This document shows positions 43,060 to 50,923 of a DNA stretch of 64,000 nt, in pieces. The position numbers and the translations under genes were made by a program. Numbering within the stretch: position 1 is the first letter of the stretch; the number at the start of each line of letters is the position of its first letter. The DNA is from an uncultured Victivallales bacterium (lineage in GTDB: Bacteria > Verrucomicrobiota > Lentisphaeria > Oligosphaerales > JAFGRS01): NCBI GenBank assembly GCA_903837355.1, contig CAILUI010000436.1, forward strand, positions 1 to 64,000, given 5' to 3'. The notes under the pieces were generated by a model, which saw only the letters and a program-made list of their open reading frames with translations, had not been told where the DNA came from and ran no database searches.

Positions 43060-45096
43060 ATGACTCGTCGCCTGCGGTTGTACCGGCGCGCCCGGGCGCC
43101 CCGCAGGGTGCCTCGGGGCGTACTGCGTCTGGCCCTGTCGGCGGTTGCGGTCATGGCGACGCTTGGCGCCACGGCGTGGGCCGCGGAGACCGTCGTCGCG
43201 GTGGCCAACGCTGGCATGGAGGATGAGGTCGGCGGCAAGCCGACTCACTGGCAGTTGTGGACCACCTCCGCGGCGGACGCCGCGTTCAGCGTAGACCGTG
43301 AGGTGTGGCGCGGTGGGCGCGGGGCTCTGCGGATCCAGGCGGAGAAGGAGACCCTCTACGCCATCGCCGGCCAGCGCCTGTCGGGACTGCAGCCGGGCGA
43401 GCTTTACGCCCTCAGTGGTTGGATCAGGACCCGTGACGTTCTGGCGCGGGCTGATTACACGGGCGCGTGCCTGGTCACAACCTGCAAAGATCGCGACGAT
43501 AAGATCCTGGATACGAAGTACAGCGGCATGGAGTGTGGTACCGCGGAGTGGCGGCTCGTGACGGTCTACTTCATGGTGGTGGAGGGCACGGCGACCGTCG
43601 ACGTCGGCTGCGTGCTGAAGCAGTCCGTGGGCAGCGCCTGGTTTGATGATCTGCGCCTGGAGCATTGCCCGCAGGCGCCGGAGCCGCCGGCGCCGCCGGC
43701 CGTCGAGGGGACGCCGGCACTCGCCGTGAGCGCGCTGGCGAAGCGCGCGACGCTTGACGGTTTCGGCGTCGAATGGGACCCCCGGTTCTGGCGCGCCTGC
43801 AACCGCGAGGAAGGCGTGACTGAGGCCGACTGGGACCTCATCGTCGCCCGGCTGAAGAAGATGGGCGTACGCCGCTTCAGGATGGGTCTGGAGAGTTTGG
43901 ACTACGAGCCGACGAACGACAACGACGACCCGGCCGAAACCAACGGGGACGGTTTCGACTTCAGCAACCGCGGGGCTGACGATGGCCCCATGTACTCCTT
44001 GTACCGGCAACTGGATGTCTGCGAGGCGCTGGGGGCCTCGGTGACGCTCTTCTTCTGGCAGTTCAGTTCATCGTCCTGGCTGGGGCAGGCGAACGGCCGG
44101 AACTGGGGTGGTGCGCCACGCGACATCGAGGAAGCCGCGGAGAACCTCGCTGCCCTGCTTCAGCACCTCAAACGCCAGAAGGGCTACACCTGCATCAAGG
44201 AACTCTCGCCCATCGGCGAGCCGAATCTCTTCTACTACAATGCCGCCGGGGAGATCCATTTTGCTGATTACGCGAGTTACGTCGAGGCGGTCCACCGACG
44301 GCTGCTGGCCGCTGGGCTGAGAAACGAGACCAGCCTGGTTGGGTCAGCCGATAGTGACTCGCTGGAGTGGTTCGGGAACGCCGTCAAGCGGCTGGACCCG
44401 ATCGTGGACCGCTACGACTCGCACATGTACCTCTACGACGCCAACACGGCGAATGTCGGCCGCGCCATCCGCGTCTTCGTGCAGAGCCGCGTGGCCATGA
44501 CCCGCAAGCCGGTGTTCCTGGGCGAGTTTGGCACGGGGCATACCACGTCGTATCTCCAGGTCGACCGCGACACTTACGACCGCGGCTTGTTCGTGGCGGT
44601 ACACGCCATCAGCACTCTCAAGGCGGGAGGAAGCGGTGGCTACCACTGGACGCTGCACGACATGTACTACCAGAAGAACGCCTGGGCCGAGCACAACTTC
44701 GGGATGATGGCCACAGGCCTGTGGGCCTACAAGGACAAGGGCTGGGCGGTGCGGCCGGACTACCACTCCTATGCCCTGGTGACCCGCTACGCCGAGCCCG
44801 GGTCGAGGGTCTATGATGTGGCCGCGGCCAGTCGCCAGATCGACGCCGTCGCCTTGCTGACGCCGCGCGGCAGGTGGACGTACCTGCTGGCCAACCGTGA
44901 CCACGCCGACGCGCCGCACGTCGTGCTCAACCCGCAGCAGTCTGCCGCCACCTTCGAGCGGCGGGTCTTCAGCGCCGGCACCTTACCTGCAGACGATTCG
45001 CTGATTCCCTCGTCCGGAACCCAGCGGATGGAGCATGGCAAGCTGCCGGTCACCCTTCCCGCCAGGAGTTTCATGGTGCTCACGGAGGAGGATTGA
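43060..45096 (+). CDS. Exported clan-A glycoside hydrolase (GH5/30/39-like) with N-terminal CBM
   Basis: A 678-aa protein. The ATG at 43060 has GAGG 5 nt upstream. A positively charged N terminus and helix (LALSAVAVMATLGATAWAA) form the signal peptide. Residues of about 35-205 form a jelly-roll CBM (NAGMEDEVGGKPTHWQLW, SAWFDDLRLEHC). The catalytic barrel has DGFGVEWDPRFW near its start, SPIGEPNLFYY as the acid/base position (Glu of GEP) and PVFLGEFGTG as the nucleophile. These two Glu on strands 4 and 7 mark clan A. A C-terminal beta domain ends VTLPARSFMVL. Substrate unknown. A possible sigma-54 promoter lies directly upstream. Confidence 0.78.
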   Translation: MTRRLRLYRRARAPRRVPRGVLRLALSAVAVMATLGATAWAAETVVAVANAGMEDEVGGKPTHWQLWTTSAADAAFSVDREVWRGGRGALRIQAEKETLYAIAGQRLSGLQPGELYALSGWIRTRDVLARADYTGACLVTTCKDRDDKILDTKYSGMECGTAEWRLVTVYFMVVEGTATVDVGCVLKQSVGSAWFDDLRLEHCPQAPEPPAPPAVEGTPALAVSALAKRATLDGFGVEWDPRFWRACNREEGVTEADWDLIVARLKKMGVRRFRMGLESLDYEPTNDNDDPAETNGDGFDFSNRGADDGPMYSLYRQLDVCEALGASVTLFFWQFSSSSWLGQANGRNWGGAPRDIEEAAENLAALLQHLKRQKGYTCIKELSPIGEPNLFYYNAAGEIHFADYASYVEAVHRRLLAAGLRNETSLVGSADSDSLEWFGNAVKRLDPIVDRYDSHMYLYDANTANVGRAIRVFVQSRVAMTRKPVFLGEFGTGHTTSYLQVDRDTYDRGLFVAVHAISTLKAGGSGGYHWTLHDMYYQKNAWAEHNFGMMATGLWAYKDKGWAVRPDYHSYALVTRYAEPGSRVYDVAAASRQIDAVALLTPRGRWTYLLANRDHADAPHVVLNPQQSAATFERRVFSAGTLPADDSLIPSSGTQRMEHGKLPVTLPARSFMVLTEED

Positions 45097-45220
45097 GGCG
45101 CCCAGTGCGCAGAGTTTGCGCACTGGGGCGGGGCAGGGGTGTGCAAGCGCTGCGCAGGCCAGGGGCTGCCGCCGGCTGACGGGCGGCGCAGCGTGCGGAC
45201 GCTCACCACCGCTTGTCAAC

Positions 45221-45237
45221 TTGGCAAGGGGAATGCT
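45221..45237 (+). promoter_or_regulatory. Putative sigma-54 promoter upstream of the T2SS-linked small gene
   Basis: TTGGCAAGGGGAATGCT matches YTGGCACGRNNNTTGCW at 12 of 14 defined positions, with GG (45223-45224) and GC (45235-45236) 10 bp apart. The distance from its end to the ATG at 45312 is 75 nt, exactly as for the gvpA element. The leader contains AACCGG-GTGT-CCGGTT, a small perfect hairpin. The sigma-54 activator encoded at 59054-60415 ends the following gene cluster. Confidence 0.55.
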
Positions 45238-45311
45238 AGAGGGTCAGGCAACGGGTAACCGGGTGTCCGGTTGCCGAGATCGGTGTCCCCCCAACCAAGG
45301 AGTGTCACGCC

Positions 45312-45833
45312 ATGAGAATCCAGTCCCTGTCCCGCCTGCTGTGCATCGGCTGTCTGGCCGTCGCCGGCGCCTTCGCGCAGGATCCCGCCCCAGCGGCTCC
45401 GCCGCCCCCGCCCGGCGGCGGTCCGGGCGGCGGTGGCCCCGGTGGCGGCCGTGGCAATTTCGACCCCGCGCAGATGCGGCAAGCCTGGATGACCCGCATC
45501 CAGGAGACGCTCGCTGCCACGCCCGACGAGTGGAAGGTGATTGAGCCCCTGCTGACGGCCGTGATGGAGAAGGAACGCTCCGCCCGCGAGATGAGCGGCA
45601 ACCCGTTCCGCGGTCGCCGCGGTGGGCAGCAGCCCGAGCAGCCCGCGGAGATCGTCGCCGTCGAGAAGGCCGCCGCGGCCGGTGACGCCGCCGTGATCAA
45701 GGTTACGCTCGAGGCTCTGCGCAAGGCTCGTACCGAGCGCGTGGCCGAGGCGACCAAGGCCAAGGACGCTCTGCGCCAGGTGCTGTCGATCAGTCAGGAA
45801 GCGAAGCTGGTGGTGATGGGGCTCCTGGACTGA
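45312..45833 (+). CDS. Small exported protein, unknown (Spy/CpxP-like character)
   Basis: A 173-aa protein with a signal peptide (LLCIGCLAVAGAFAQ), a Pro/Gly-rich stretch and a long helical, charged C-terminal half (MRQAWMTRIQETLAATPDEW, WKVIEPLLTAVMEKE, ALRQVLSISQEAKLVVMGLL). The helical periplasmic design resembles Spy/CpxP-like chaperones, though no diagnostic LTxxQ motif is present, so this is only a resemblance. The ATG at 45312 has AAGGAG 10 nt upstream. It sits 212 bp before gspE behind a predicted sigma-54 promoter and may be the first gene of the T2SS transcript or a separately controlled gene. Confidence 0.6.
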   Translation: MRIQSLSRLLCIGCLAVAGAFAQDPAPAAPPPPPGGGPGGGGPGGGRGNFDPAQMRQAWMTRIQETLAATPDEWKVIEPLLTAVMEKERSAREMSGNPFRGRRGGQQPEQPAEIVAVEKAAAAGDAAVIKVTLEALRKARTERVAEATKAKDALRQVLSISQEAKLVVMGLLD

Positions 45834-45910
45834 GGTCCCTTGCCGGCATTCGACCGGCCGCAGCGGCGGCCGGCCGGATGCTGCGCCTGGTCTTTCCAGG
45901 CGCGATGGCG

Positions 45911-45990
45911 ACCCGGATACCGACTCCGACCCCGATACCGATACCGATACCGACCCCCGATACCGATACCGACCCCGATACCGACCCCGG
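45911..45990. repeat. Hexanucleotide repeat of GATACC / GACCCC units
   Basis: About 80 bp made of alternating GATACC, GACCCC and GACTCC hexamers lie between the small exported gene and gspE. The run ends about 55 bp before the gspE start. Such simple repeats are prone to slippage. I cannot say whether the region affects gspE expression; no promoter is visible within it. Confidence 0.8.
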
Positions 45991-46045
45991 CCTGGTTGCC
46001 CTTACGGTGTTGCAGTTCCCCGCCTGAGAAGAGCCAGTGCTCACC

Positions 46046-47722
46046 ATGGATCCTGCGCTAACCCGCTACGTCGAGTCCCGCCAGCTCTCCGAGCCGGACG
46101 CGCTGCGTTTGTCGGCGAGCCTGGCGGCGGGCGAGGTGTCGGCCGCCCCGACCGAGACCGAGGTGCTGCGGTGGCTGGCGCGGCAGTATGATCTGGCCTT
46201 CAGCAACCTCGATCAGTTGAGCATTGATCCGCAGTTGCTGGCGCTCTTCCCGGTGCGCCTGCTGTTGGCCCACGAACTGCTACCCCTACGGCGCCGGACG
46301 GATGCCGTGGAGATGGCGACGGCACGGCTGTTTGATACACGCGGTCTTGATCTCCTGCGGGCCCAGACCGGCCTGCGCCTGGTGCCGGTGTTGACGCCGC
46401 GTGAGGCCTTGGGCAAGGCGATCAAGGAGCACCTCGGGGTCGGTGCCGACACCCTGGACTCCATTGAGCGCGAGTCCGGTCTGCGGGTGATTGACGATGA
46501 CAGCCAGCAGGACGTTGACCTGGACGACATCGCCCAGGACGCTTCCATTGTGCGTTTCGTCAATCAGGTTCTGACCGACGCGATCGGCCAGCGCGCCACG
46601 GATATCCATCTCGAGCCCTTCGAGGATGAGTTGCAGATCCGCTACCGGGTCGACGGCGTGCTGCAGGATGTGCCGGTGCCGGCGCAACTGAAACGTTACC
46701 AGCCCGCCATCGTCTCGCGGGTGAAGATTCTCAGCAATCTGGACATCGCCGAGAAGCGGTTGCCGCAGGATGGCCGCATCCGGCTGCGGCTGCAGCGCGA
46801 CGAGGTTGATGTCCGCGTCTCGGTCATCCCGATGGTGCACGGCGAGGCCGTGGTGTTGCGCCTGTTACACCAGGCCGCAGCCCTGCGCGGCCTCGACGCC
46901 TTGGGCCTGGATGCCCGCGAGGGCGGCCTGTTGCGGCGCGTCCTGGGGCTCCCGCACGGCATCGTTCTCGTCACCGGCCCGACGGGCAGCGGCAAGACCA
47001 CCACCCTGTATGCGGCCCTGCAGGAGATCAACAGCGTCGAGTGCAAGATCATTACGATCGAAGACCCTGTGGAGTACCGGCTGAAAGGGATCAACCAGAT
47101 CCAGATCAACGAGAAGGCCGGTCTGACCTTCTCCCGCGGCCTGCGCTCGATTCTGCGCCATGACCCCGACGTGGTGCTGGTGGGGGAGATTCGCGACACG
47201 GAGACCGCCAAGATCGCCGTGCAGGCCGCGCTGACGGGCCATCTGGTGTTCTCGACGTTGCACACCAACGATGCGCCGGGGGCGCTGACCCGGCTGGTGG
47301 ACATGGGGGTCGAGCCGTACCTGATCGCCTCGTCGGTGGATACCGTGATGGCCCAGCGCCTGGTGCGCCTGCTCTGCCCCTTCTGCAAGGCGGCTGATAC
47401 CTCGCCCGAGGCGGCGCGCCTGGGGCAGGAGGTGGGCCTTGGGGGCAGCGCCACGTTCTACCGTGCCGTGGGCTGCGAGCGCTGCCGCCAGACCGGCTAC
47501 CAGGGGCGCCATGCCATCTTCGAGATGATGCAGTTGACCGACGATGTGCGCCAGTTGCTGCTGGCTCAGCGCGCTACCGGCGAACTGCGTGCGGCAGCCT
47601 GCCGGCACGGCATGCGCTCGCTGCGCGAGGACGGCCTGCGGCTGGCGCGGCAAGGCAGCACCAGTCTCGACGAAGTGTTCCGGGTCACCATCGAGGACGA
47701 AGCGCCCCAGGGGGCGGCGTGA
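46046..47722 (+). CDS. gspE: Type II secretion ATPase GspE
   Basis: A 558-aa cytosolic ATPase that drives pseudopilus assembly. The N-terminal domain (about 1-110) precedes the ATPase core: Walker A GPTGSGKTTT (near 312), ITIEDPVEYRL (Asp box), ILRHDPDVVLVGEIRDTETA (Walker B) and FSTLHTNDAPG (His box). A tetracysteine zinc site is formed by CPFC and CERC near residue 450. All catalytic motifs are intact. I chose the ATG at 46046; a GTG at 46037 is in frame. The stop overlaps the next gene's GTG start, so the two are coupled. This starts the T2SS cluster. Confidence 0.94.
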   Translation: MDPALTRYVESRQLSEPDALRLSASLAAGEVSAAPTETEVLRWLARQYDLAFSNLDQLSIDPQLLALFPVRLLLAHELLPLRRRTDAVEMATARLFDTRGLDLLRAQTGLRLVPVLTPREALGKAIKEHLGVGADTLDSIERESGLRVIDDDSQQDVDLDDIAQDASIVRFVNQVLTDAIGQRATDIHLEPFEDELQIRYRVDGVLQDVPVPAQLKRYQPAIVSRVKILSNLDIAEKRLPQDGRIRLRLQRDEVDVRVSVIPMVHGEAVVLRLLHQAAALRGLDALGLDAREGGLLRRVLGLPHGIVLVTGPTGSGKTTTLYAALQEINSVECKIITIEDPVEYRLKGINQIQINEKAGLTFSRGLRSILRHDPDVVLVGEIRDTETAKIAVQAALTGHLVFSTLHTNDAPGALTRLVDMGVEPYLIASSVDTVMAQRLVRLLCPFCKAADTSPEAARLGQEVGLGGSATFYRAVGCERCRQTGYQGRHAIFEMMQLTDDVRQLLLAQRATGELRAAACRHGMRSLREDGLRLARQGSTSLDEVFRVTIEDEAPQGAA

Positions 47723-48942
47723 CCATGGCGGTGTTCACCTACAGAGCGCTGCGTGCAGACGGCTCGGTCATTGCCGGCCAGCTCGAGGCCGGGGCCCGCC
47801 AGGAGGCCTTGGCGGCGCTCGAGCGCCAGGGCCTGCGGGCGCTTGACCTGGCCGACGGGGCGATGGCAGCCGGTGCCGTCAGCGGCGGCAATGGCCGTCC
47901 GGCGCGGGTGTCGGCCAAGGCGCTGGAGGGGTTCACCCGGCAGCTTGCCAGCCTGCTGGCGGCCAGTGTGCCTTTGTCGCAGGCGCTGCACCTGCTCAGT
48001 CGCGAGTCGGCCGACAAGGCCGGCCGGGCCCAGTGGCGGGCCATCCACGACGACGTGATCGACGGCACTCCCCTGGCGCAGGCCATGGGCCGTCACCCGC
48101 AGGTCTTCCCGAACGTCTACTGCGCCATGGTCAAGGCCGGCGAGACCGGTGGCTTCCTGGACCTGGTGCTGTGACAGATCGCGGAGTTCCAGAGCCTGGA
48201 GCGGGAGTTGCGCGCGAAGGTGCTGGGGGCCCTGATCTACCCGACCGTGTTGGCGGTGCTGTCCGTGGGTGTGCTGATCTTCCTGCTGGTCTTCTTCATC
48301 CCGCGCTTCCAGGGGATCTTCCTTGACTTTGGCGGCGCCCTACCGCCGCTGACCCGTGGCATCATGAGCCTCAGCCAGTTGCTGCTGGATCACGGCCCGG
48401 TGCTGCTGCTGGGGACGGTTGTGAGCGTGCTCCTGCTGCGGCAGCATCTGGCGACGGCGAGCGGCCGGCGCTGGCGCGAAGAGATGACTTTGCGCCTGCC
48501 CCTGGTCGGGACGGTGGCGGGGCGCTTTGCCATGACCCGTTTCTGTCGGATGCTGGGGACGCTGGTGCATGCTGGCGTGCCTCTGATCAACGCCTTGCGC
48601 GTGGCCCGCGAGTCGCTGGGCAACGAGATCCTGGCCGAGGCCGTCAACACGGCCATCGAACGCGTGCAGCATGGCGACCGCCTCGGGACCAGCCTGGCCG
48701 CCTGCCCACGCCTCTTCCCGGCTTCGGTGGTGGCCATGATTACCGTCGCCGAACAGACCGGACGCCTGGACGAGGAACTGATCCGCCTGGCCAACGATAC
48801 CGAGCAGGACCTCGATCGTCGTCTGCGCGCCGCGGTGGCGGTGGCCGAACCGGCGCTGTTGTTGGTGATGGCCGTCTTCGTGGGCACCATCGTCGTCGGG
48901 ATGGTGTTGCCCATCTTCGCCATCCAGGACTACATCAAATGA
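47719..48942 (+). CDS. gspF: Type II secretion inner-membrane platform protein GspF, interrupted by in-frame TGA
   Basis: The reading across the whole stretch is 407 residues, the normal GspF length. The first half has FTRQLASLLAASVPLSQALH and CAMVKAGETGGFLDLVL. An in-frame TGA follows at 48172-48174, and the frame continues QIAEFQSLERELRAKVLGAL, with the expected membrane helices and FCRMLGTLVHAGVPLINALR. GspF is an inner-membrane protein contacted by GspE and GspL. The first half alone ends within the first cytoplasmic domain and would not be functional. The GTG start overlaps gspE; an ATG at 47725 is possible. No frameshift is present, so one base difference would restore the gene. Confidence 0.9.
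48172..48174 (+). other. In-frame TGA inside gspF
   Basis: The codon follows GETGGFLDLVL and precedes QIAEFQSLERE. In GspF homologues this position is a variable, often charged residue between GxxDxVL and the following helix, so the stop replaces a single residue. A CGA to TGA transition would explain it. The base after the stop is C (TGAC), the context usually considered the leakiest for read-through. The flanking gene is otherwise intact. Confidence 0.85.
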
Positions 48943-48955
48943 GGGAGGGCAGGCT

Positions 48956-49393
48956 GTGAAGAACCGGACCCCAGTTGGCGTCACGCGGCAGCGCTTCACC
49001 ATGGTGGAGCTCCTGCTGGTCCTGGTCATCCTGGCGACGCTGGCGGCCATCGTCGTGCCCAAGTTTGCCGGGCGCTCCAAGCAGGCTAAGATCACGGCGG
49101 CGGCCACGGAGATCGCGTCCATTGAGGTGGCCCTGGACGCCTTTGAGGTCGACAATGCCTACTACCCCGAGGGCGCCGACGCGCTGCGGCAACTGCTGGA
49201 GCGTCCCAACGAGGCGACGTCCTGGCGTGGACCGTACCTCAGGAAGGCAGTCACCAACGACCCCTGGGGCAATCCCTACCTCTACGAGTTTCCGGGCAAG
49301 CACAACGCCGACGGCTACGACCTCAGTTCGTGGGGACCCGATGGCAAGGACGGCGGTGGCGACGATATCAGCAACTGGACCGAGACCAGGTGA
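48956..49393 (+). CDS. gspG: Major pseudopilin GspG (non-glycine cleavage site)
   Basis: A 145-aa major pseudopilin. After a 14-residue leader ending QR, the mature part begins FTMVELLLVLVILATLAAIV with the conserved Glu5 and hydrophobic helix. The globular part has the GspG hallmarks: NDPWGNPYLYEFPGKH and YDLSSWGPDGKDGG with the calcium-binding Asp residues. The cleavage site reads R|FTMVE; the residue before Phe is Arg instead of the usual Gly. A GTG start at 48956 has GGGAGG 7 nt upstream. It follows gspF by 13 bp and overlaps gspH (GTGA). Confidence 0.92.
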   Translation: MKNRTPVGVTRQRFTMVELLLVLVILATLAAIVVPKFAGRSKQAKITAAATEIASIEVALDAFEVDNAYYPEGADALRQLLERPNEATSWRGPYLRKAVTNDPWGNPYLYEFPGKHNADGYDLSSWGPDGKDGGGDDISNWTETR

Positions 49394-49890
49394 GATGGCC
49401 CCGCAACAACCCGTTCTCGCTGCTTGAGCTGATCGTGGTCATGGTGCTGCTCACCATGGCCACGGCGCTGCTGGCGCCCCGCCTCAGCGGCTTCTTTCGC
49501 GGGCGCCGCCTCGATGATGAAGCGCGGCGGCTCTGGGCCCTGACCCGTTACGCCCAGGAGCTGGCCATCACGAGTGCGGTTCCGGTGGCGGTCTGGGTCG
49601 ACGTTGCCAGCGGCACCTACGGCCTCGAGGCTGAGCCTGGCTACGGCTACACCGTGGTTCCCTTGCGCTACGACCTCATGTCCGACGTCGAGGTCACGTC
49701 CACGCCGAGCGCGGGTACGCCGGCCGTGGCCGGGGTGCAGCGGCTGGTTTGGTGGCCGGACGGCAGCCTGGCCGAAGGCAGCGCGGCGGTCTGGCAGGTG
49801 CGTCGCCGCGGCCTGACCAGCGACGCCTGGACCCTGAGCCGCGTCAACGGCCTCTCCTCCTTCACCCTGATCCGGGAGGGGAGCGGATGA
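49390..49890 (+). CDS. gspH: Minor pseudopilin GspH-like
   Basis: A 166-aa minor pseudopilin. The GTG start at 49390 overlaps the gspG stop. The short leader ends NNP and the mature part begins FSLLELIVVMVLLTMATALL. A beta-rich C-terminal part (VPVAVWVDVASGTYGLE) is consistent with GspH/FimT. The cleavage site reads P|FSLLE, again without Gly. It is assigned mainly by position and the FimT-like domain; weak sequence conservation makes H versus another minor pseudopilin less certain. Confidence 0.8.
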   Translation: MRWPRNNPFSLLELIVVMVLLTMATALLAPRLSGFFRGRRLDDEARRLWALTRYAQELAITSAVPVAVWVDVASGTYGLEAEPGYGYTVVPLRYDLMSDVEVTSTPSAGTPAVAGVQRLVWWPDGSLAEGSAAVWQVRRRGLTSDAWTLSRVNGLSSFTLIREGSG

Positions 49891-50258
49891 GGTGCCACCG
49901 TTTCACCTTGGCAGAGGTCCTGGTGGCGCTGTTGGTGACGGCAGTGGTCATCCCGGTGGCGCTGCGGGCGCTGCTGACGGTGGGGGCGCTGGGCGAAGCC
50001 GCGGCCTACCAGCGGCAGGCTGCGGATCTGGCGGACCTCAAGCTGCGCGAGTTGGTCGTGACGGCGACCTGGACCGCTGCCGATGCCGCCGGGGACTTCG
50101 GTACCGACTACCCGGGCTACACCTGGGAGTTGGTCACCGACACCTGGACCGAGGGCGAGGTTGCCCTGCGACGCTTGGACGTGGCGGTCCACGGGCCGGC
50201 CCGGGTAGGCCAGACGACGGTCACGCTCACCACCCTGGTGCCGGAGCCGCAGGAGTGA
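49887..50258 (+). CDS. gspI: Minor pseudopilin GspI-like
   Basis: A 123-aa minor pseudopilin with a very short leader: MRCHR then FTLAEVLVALLVTAVVIPVA. The FTLAEVLVAL start is typical of GspI. The residue before Phe is Arg rather than Gly. The C-terminal part (YTWELVTDTWTEGEVALRRL) fits the GspI fold. It overlaps gspH by ATGA. Later in-frame starts would lose the leader. Assignment to I rests on order and the helix sequence. Confidence 0.82.
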   Translation: MRCHRFTLAEVLVALLVTAVVIPVALRALLTVGALGEAAAYQRQAADLADLKLRELVVTATWTAADAAGDFGTDYPGYTWELVTDTWTEGEVALRRLDVAVHGPARVGQTTVTLTTLVPEPQE

Positions 50259-50260
50259 TC

Positions 50261-50923
50261 ATGCTCTACCGCCCGCGCCAGCACTCGCCCTTCACGCTCA
50301 TCGAGCTGCTGGTTGCTGCCAGTGCGGGTGCGGTTCTGCTGACGGCGTTGCTGGTTGCGCTGTCGGGGGCCTGGAGACTGCAGGAGCAGGGCGACCGGCG
50401 GGAGAAGGCCGAAACGCCGCTGGATGCGGCCCGGCAGTGCTTGAGCCGCGATTTGCGCTACGCCGTCCCGCCCACCGGGTTGCTGGCCGGAGCCTTTGCG
50501 GCGCAGACCGAGGCTGCCGGCGACTACCGTCACGATGACGCGCAGTGGGTTACGGCCATCGGCGCCAGTAACCCCGAAGCCACCGACGGCGACCTCGTAT
50601 CCGTGCACTACTATCTAAAGGAAACCGAGGAGAGCGGGGTTCTGCACCTGGTGCGCACCGAGAATCGGCACCTGCTCGCGGTCGAGGTGGCGGCCGCGGT
50701 TGAGGTCGTCATGCTGGAGGGTGTCGTCTCCTTCGCGGTTGACTGGTATGACGGCGATACCTGGCAGGAGAGCTGGGACTCGACGGCCCATGAGAACCAG
50801 TTGCCCGAGGCGGCCTGGGTCCAGCTCCGGTTTGCTCCGACCGACCGTTCCAGCCCGCCGCCGCTGGACCTGATCGTCGCTCTCGATATGCGTACCCTCA
50901 GCGCCGCCGGGGGTAACCCATGA
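50261..50923 (+). CDS. gspJ: Minor pseudopilin GspJ-like
   Basis: A 220-aa minor pseudopilin. The leader MLYRPRQHSP is followed by FTLIELLVAASAGAVLLTAL. The residue before Phe is Pro rather than Gly. The ATG at 50261 has AGGAG 5 nt upstream; a GTG at 50255 would overlap the gspI stop. The mature part is beta-rich and contains WYDGDTWQESWDSTAHENQ and LPEAAWVQLRF, as in GspJ. It overlaps gspK by ATGA. Confidence 0.85.
   Translation: MLYRPRQHSPFTLIELLVAASAGAVLLTALLVALSGAWRLQEQGDRREKAETPLDAARQCLSRDLRYAVPPTGLLAGAFAAQTEAAGDYRHDDAQWVTAIGASNPEATDGDLVSVHYYLKETEESGVLHLVRTENRHLLAVEVAAAVEVVMLEGVVSFAVDWYDGDTWQESWDSTAHENQLPEAAWVQLRFAPTDRSSPPPLDLIVALDMRTLSAAGGNP

Noticed and set aside
45843-45859. Sigma-54-like element upstream of gspE
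   Set aside because: GG-N10-GC spacing fits but the -12 TTGC is missing, and the site lies before the hexamer tract; the 45221 element is much better.
48172-48174. Selenocysteine or genome-wide TGA recoding
   Set aside because: The residue position is not a catalytic Cys, no SECIS-like stem was seen directly downstream, and most genes in the window terminate at TGA.
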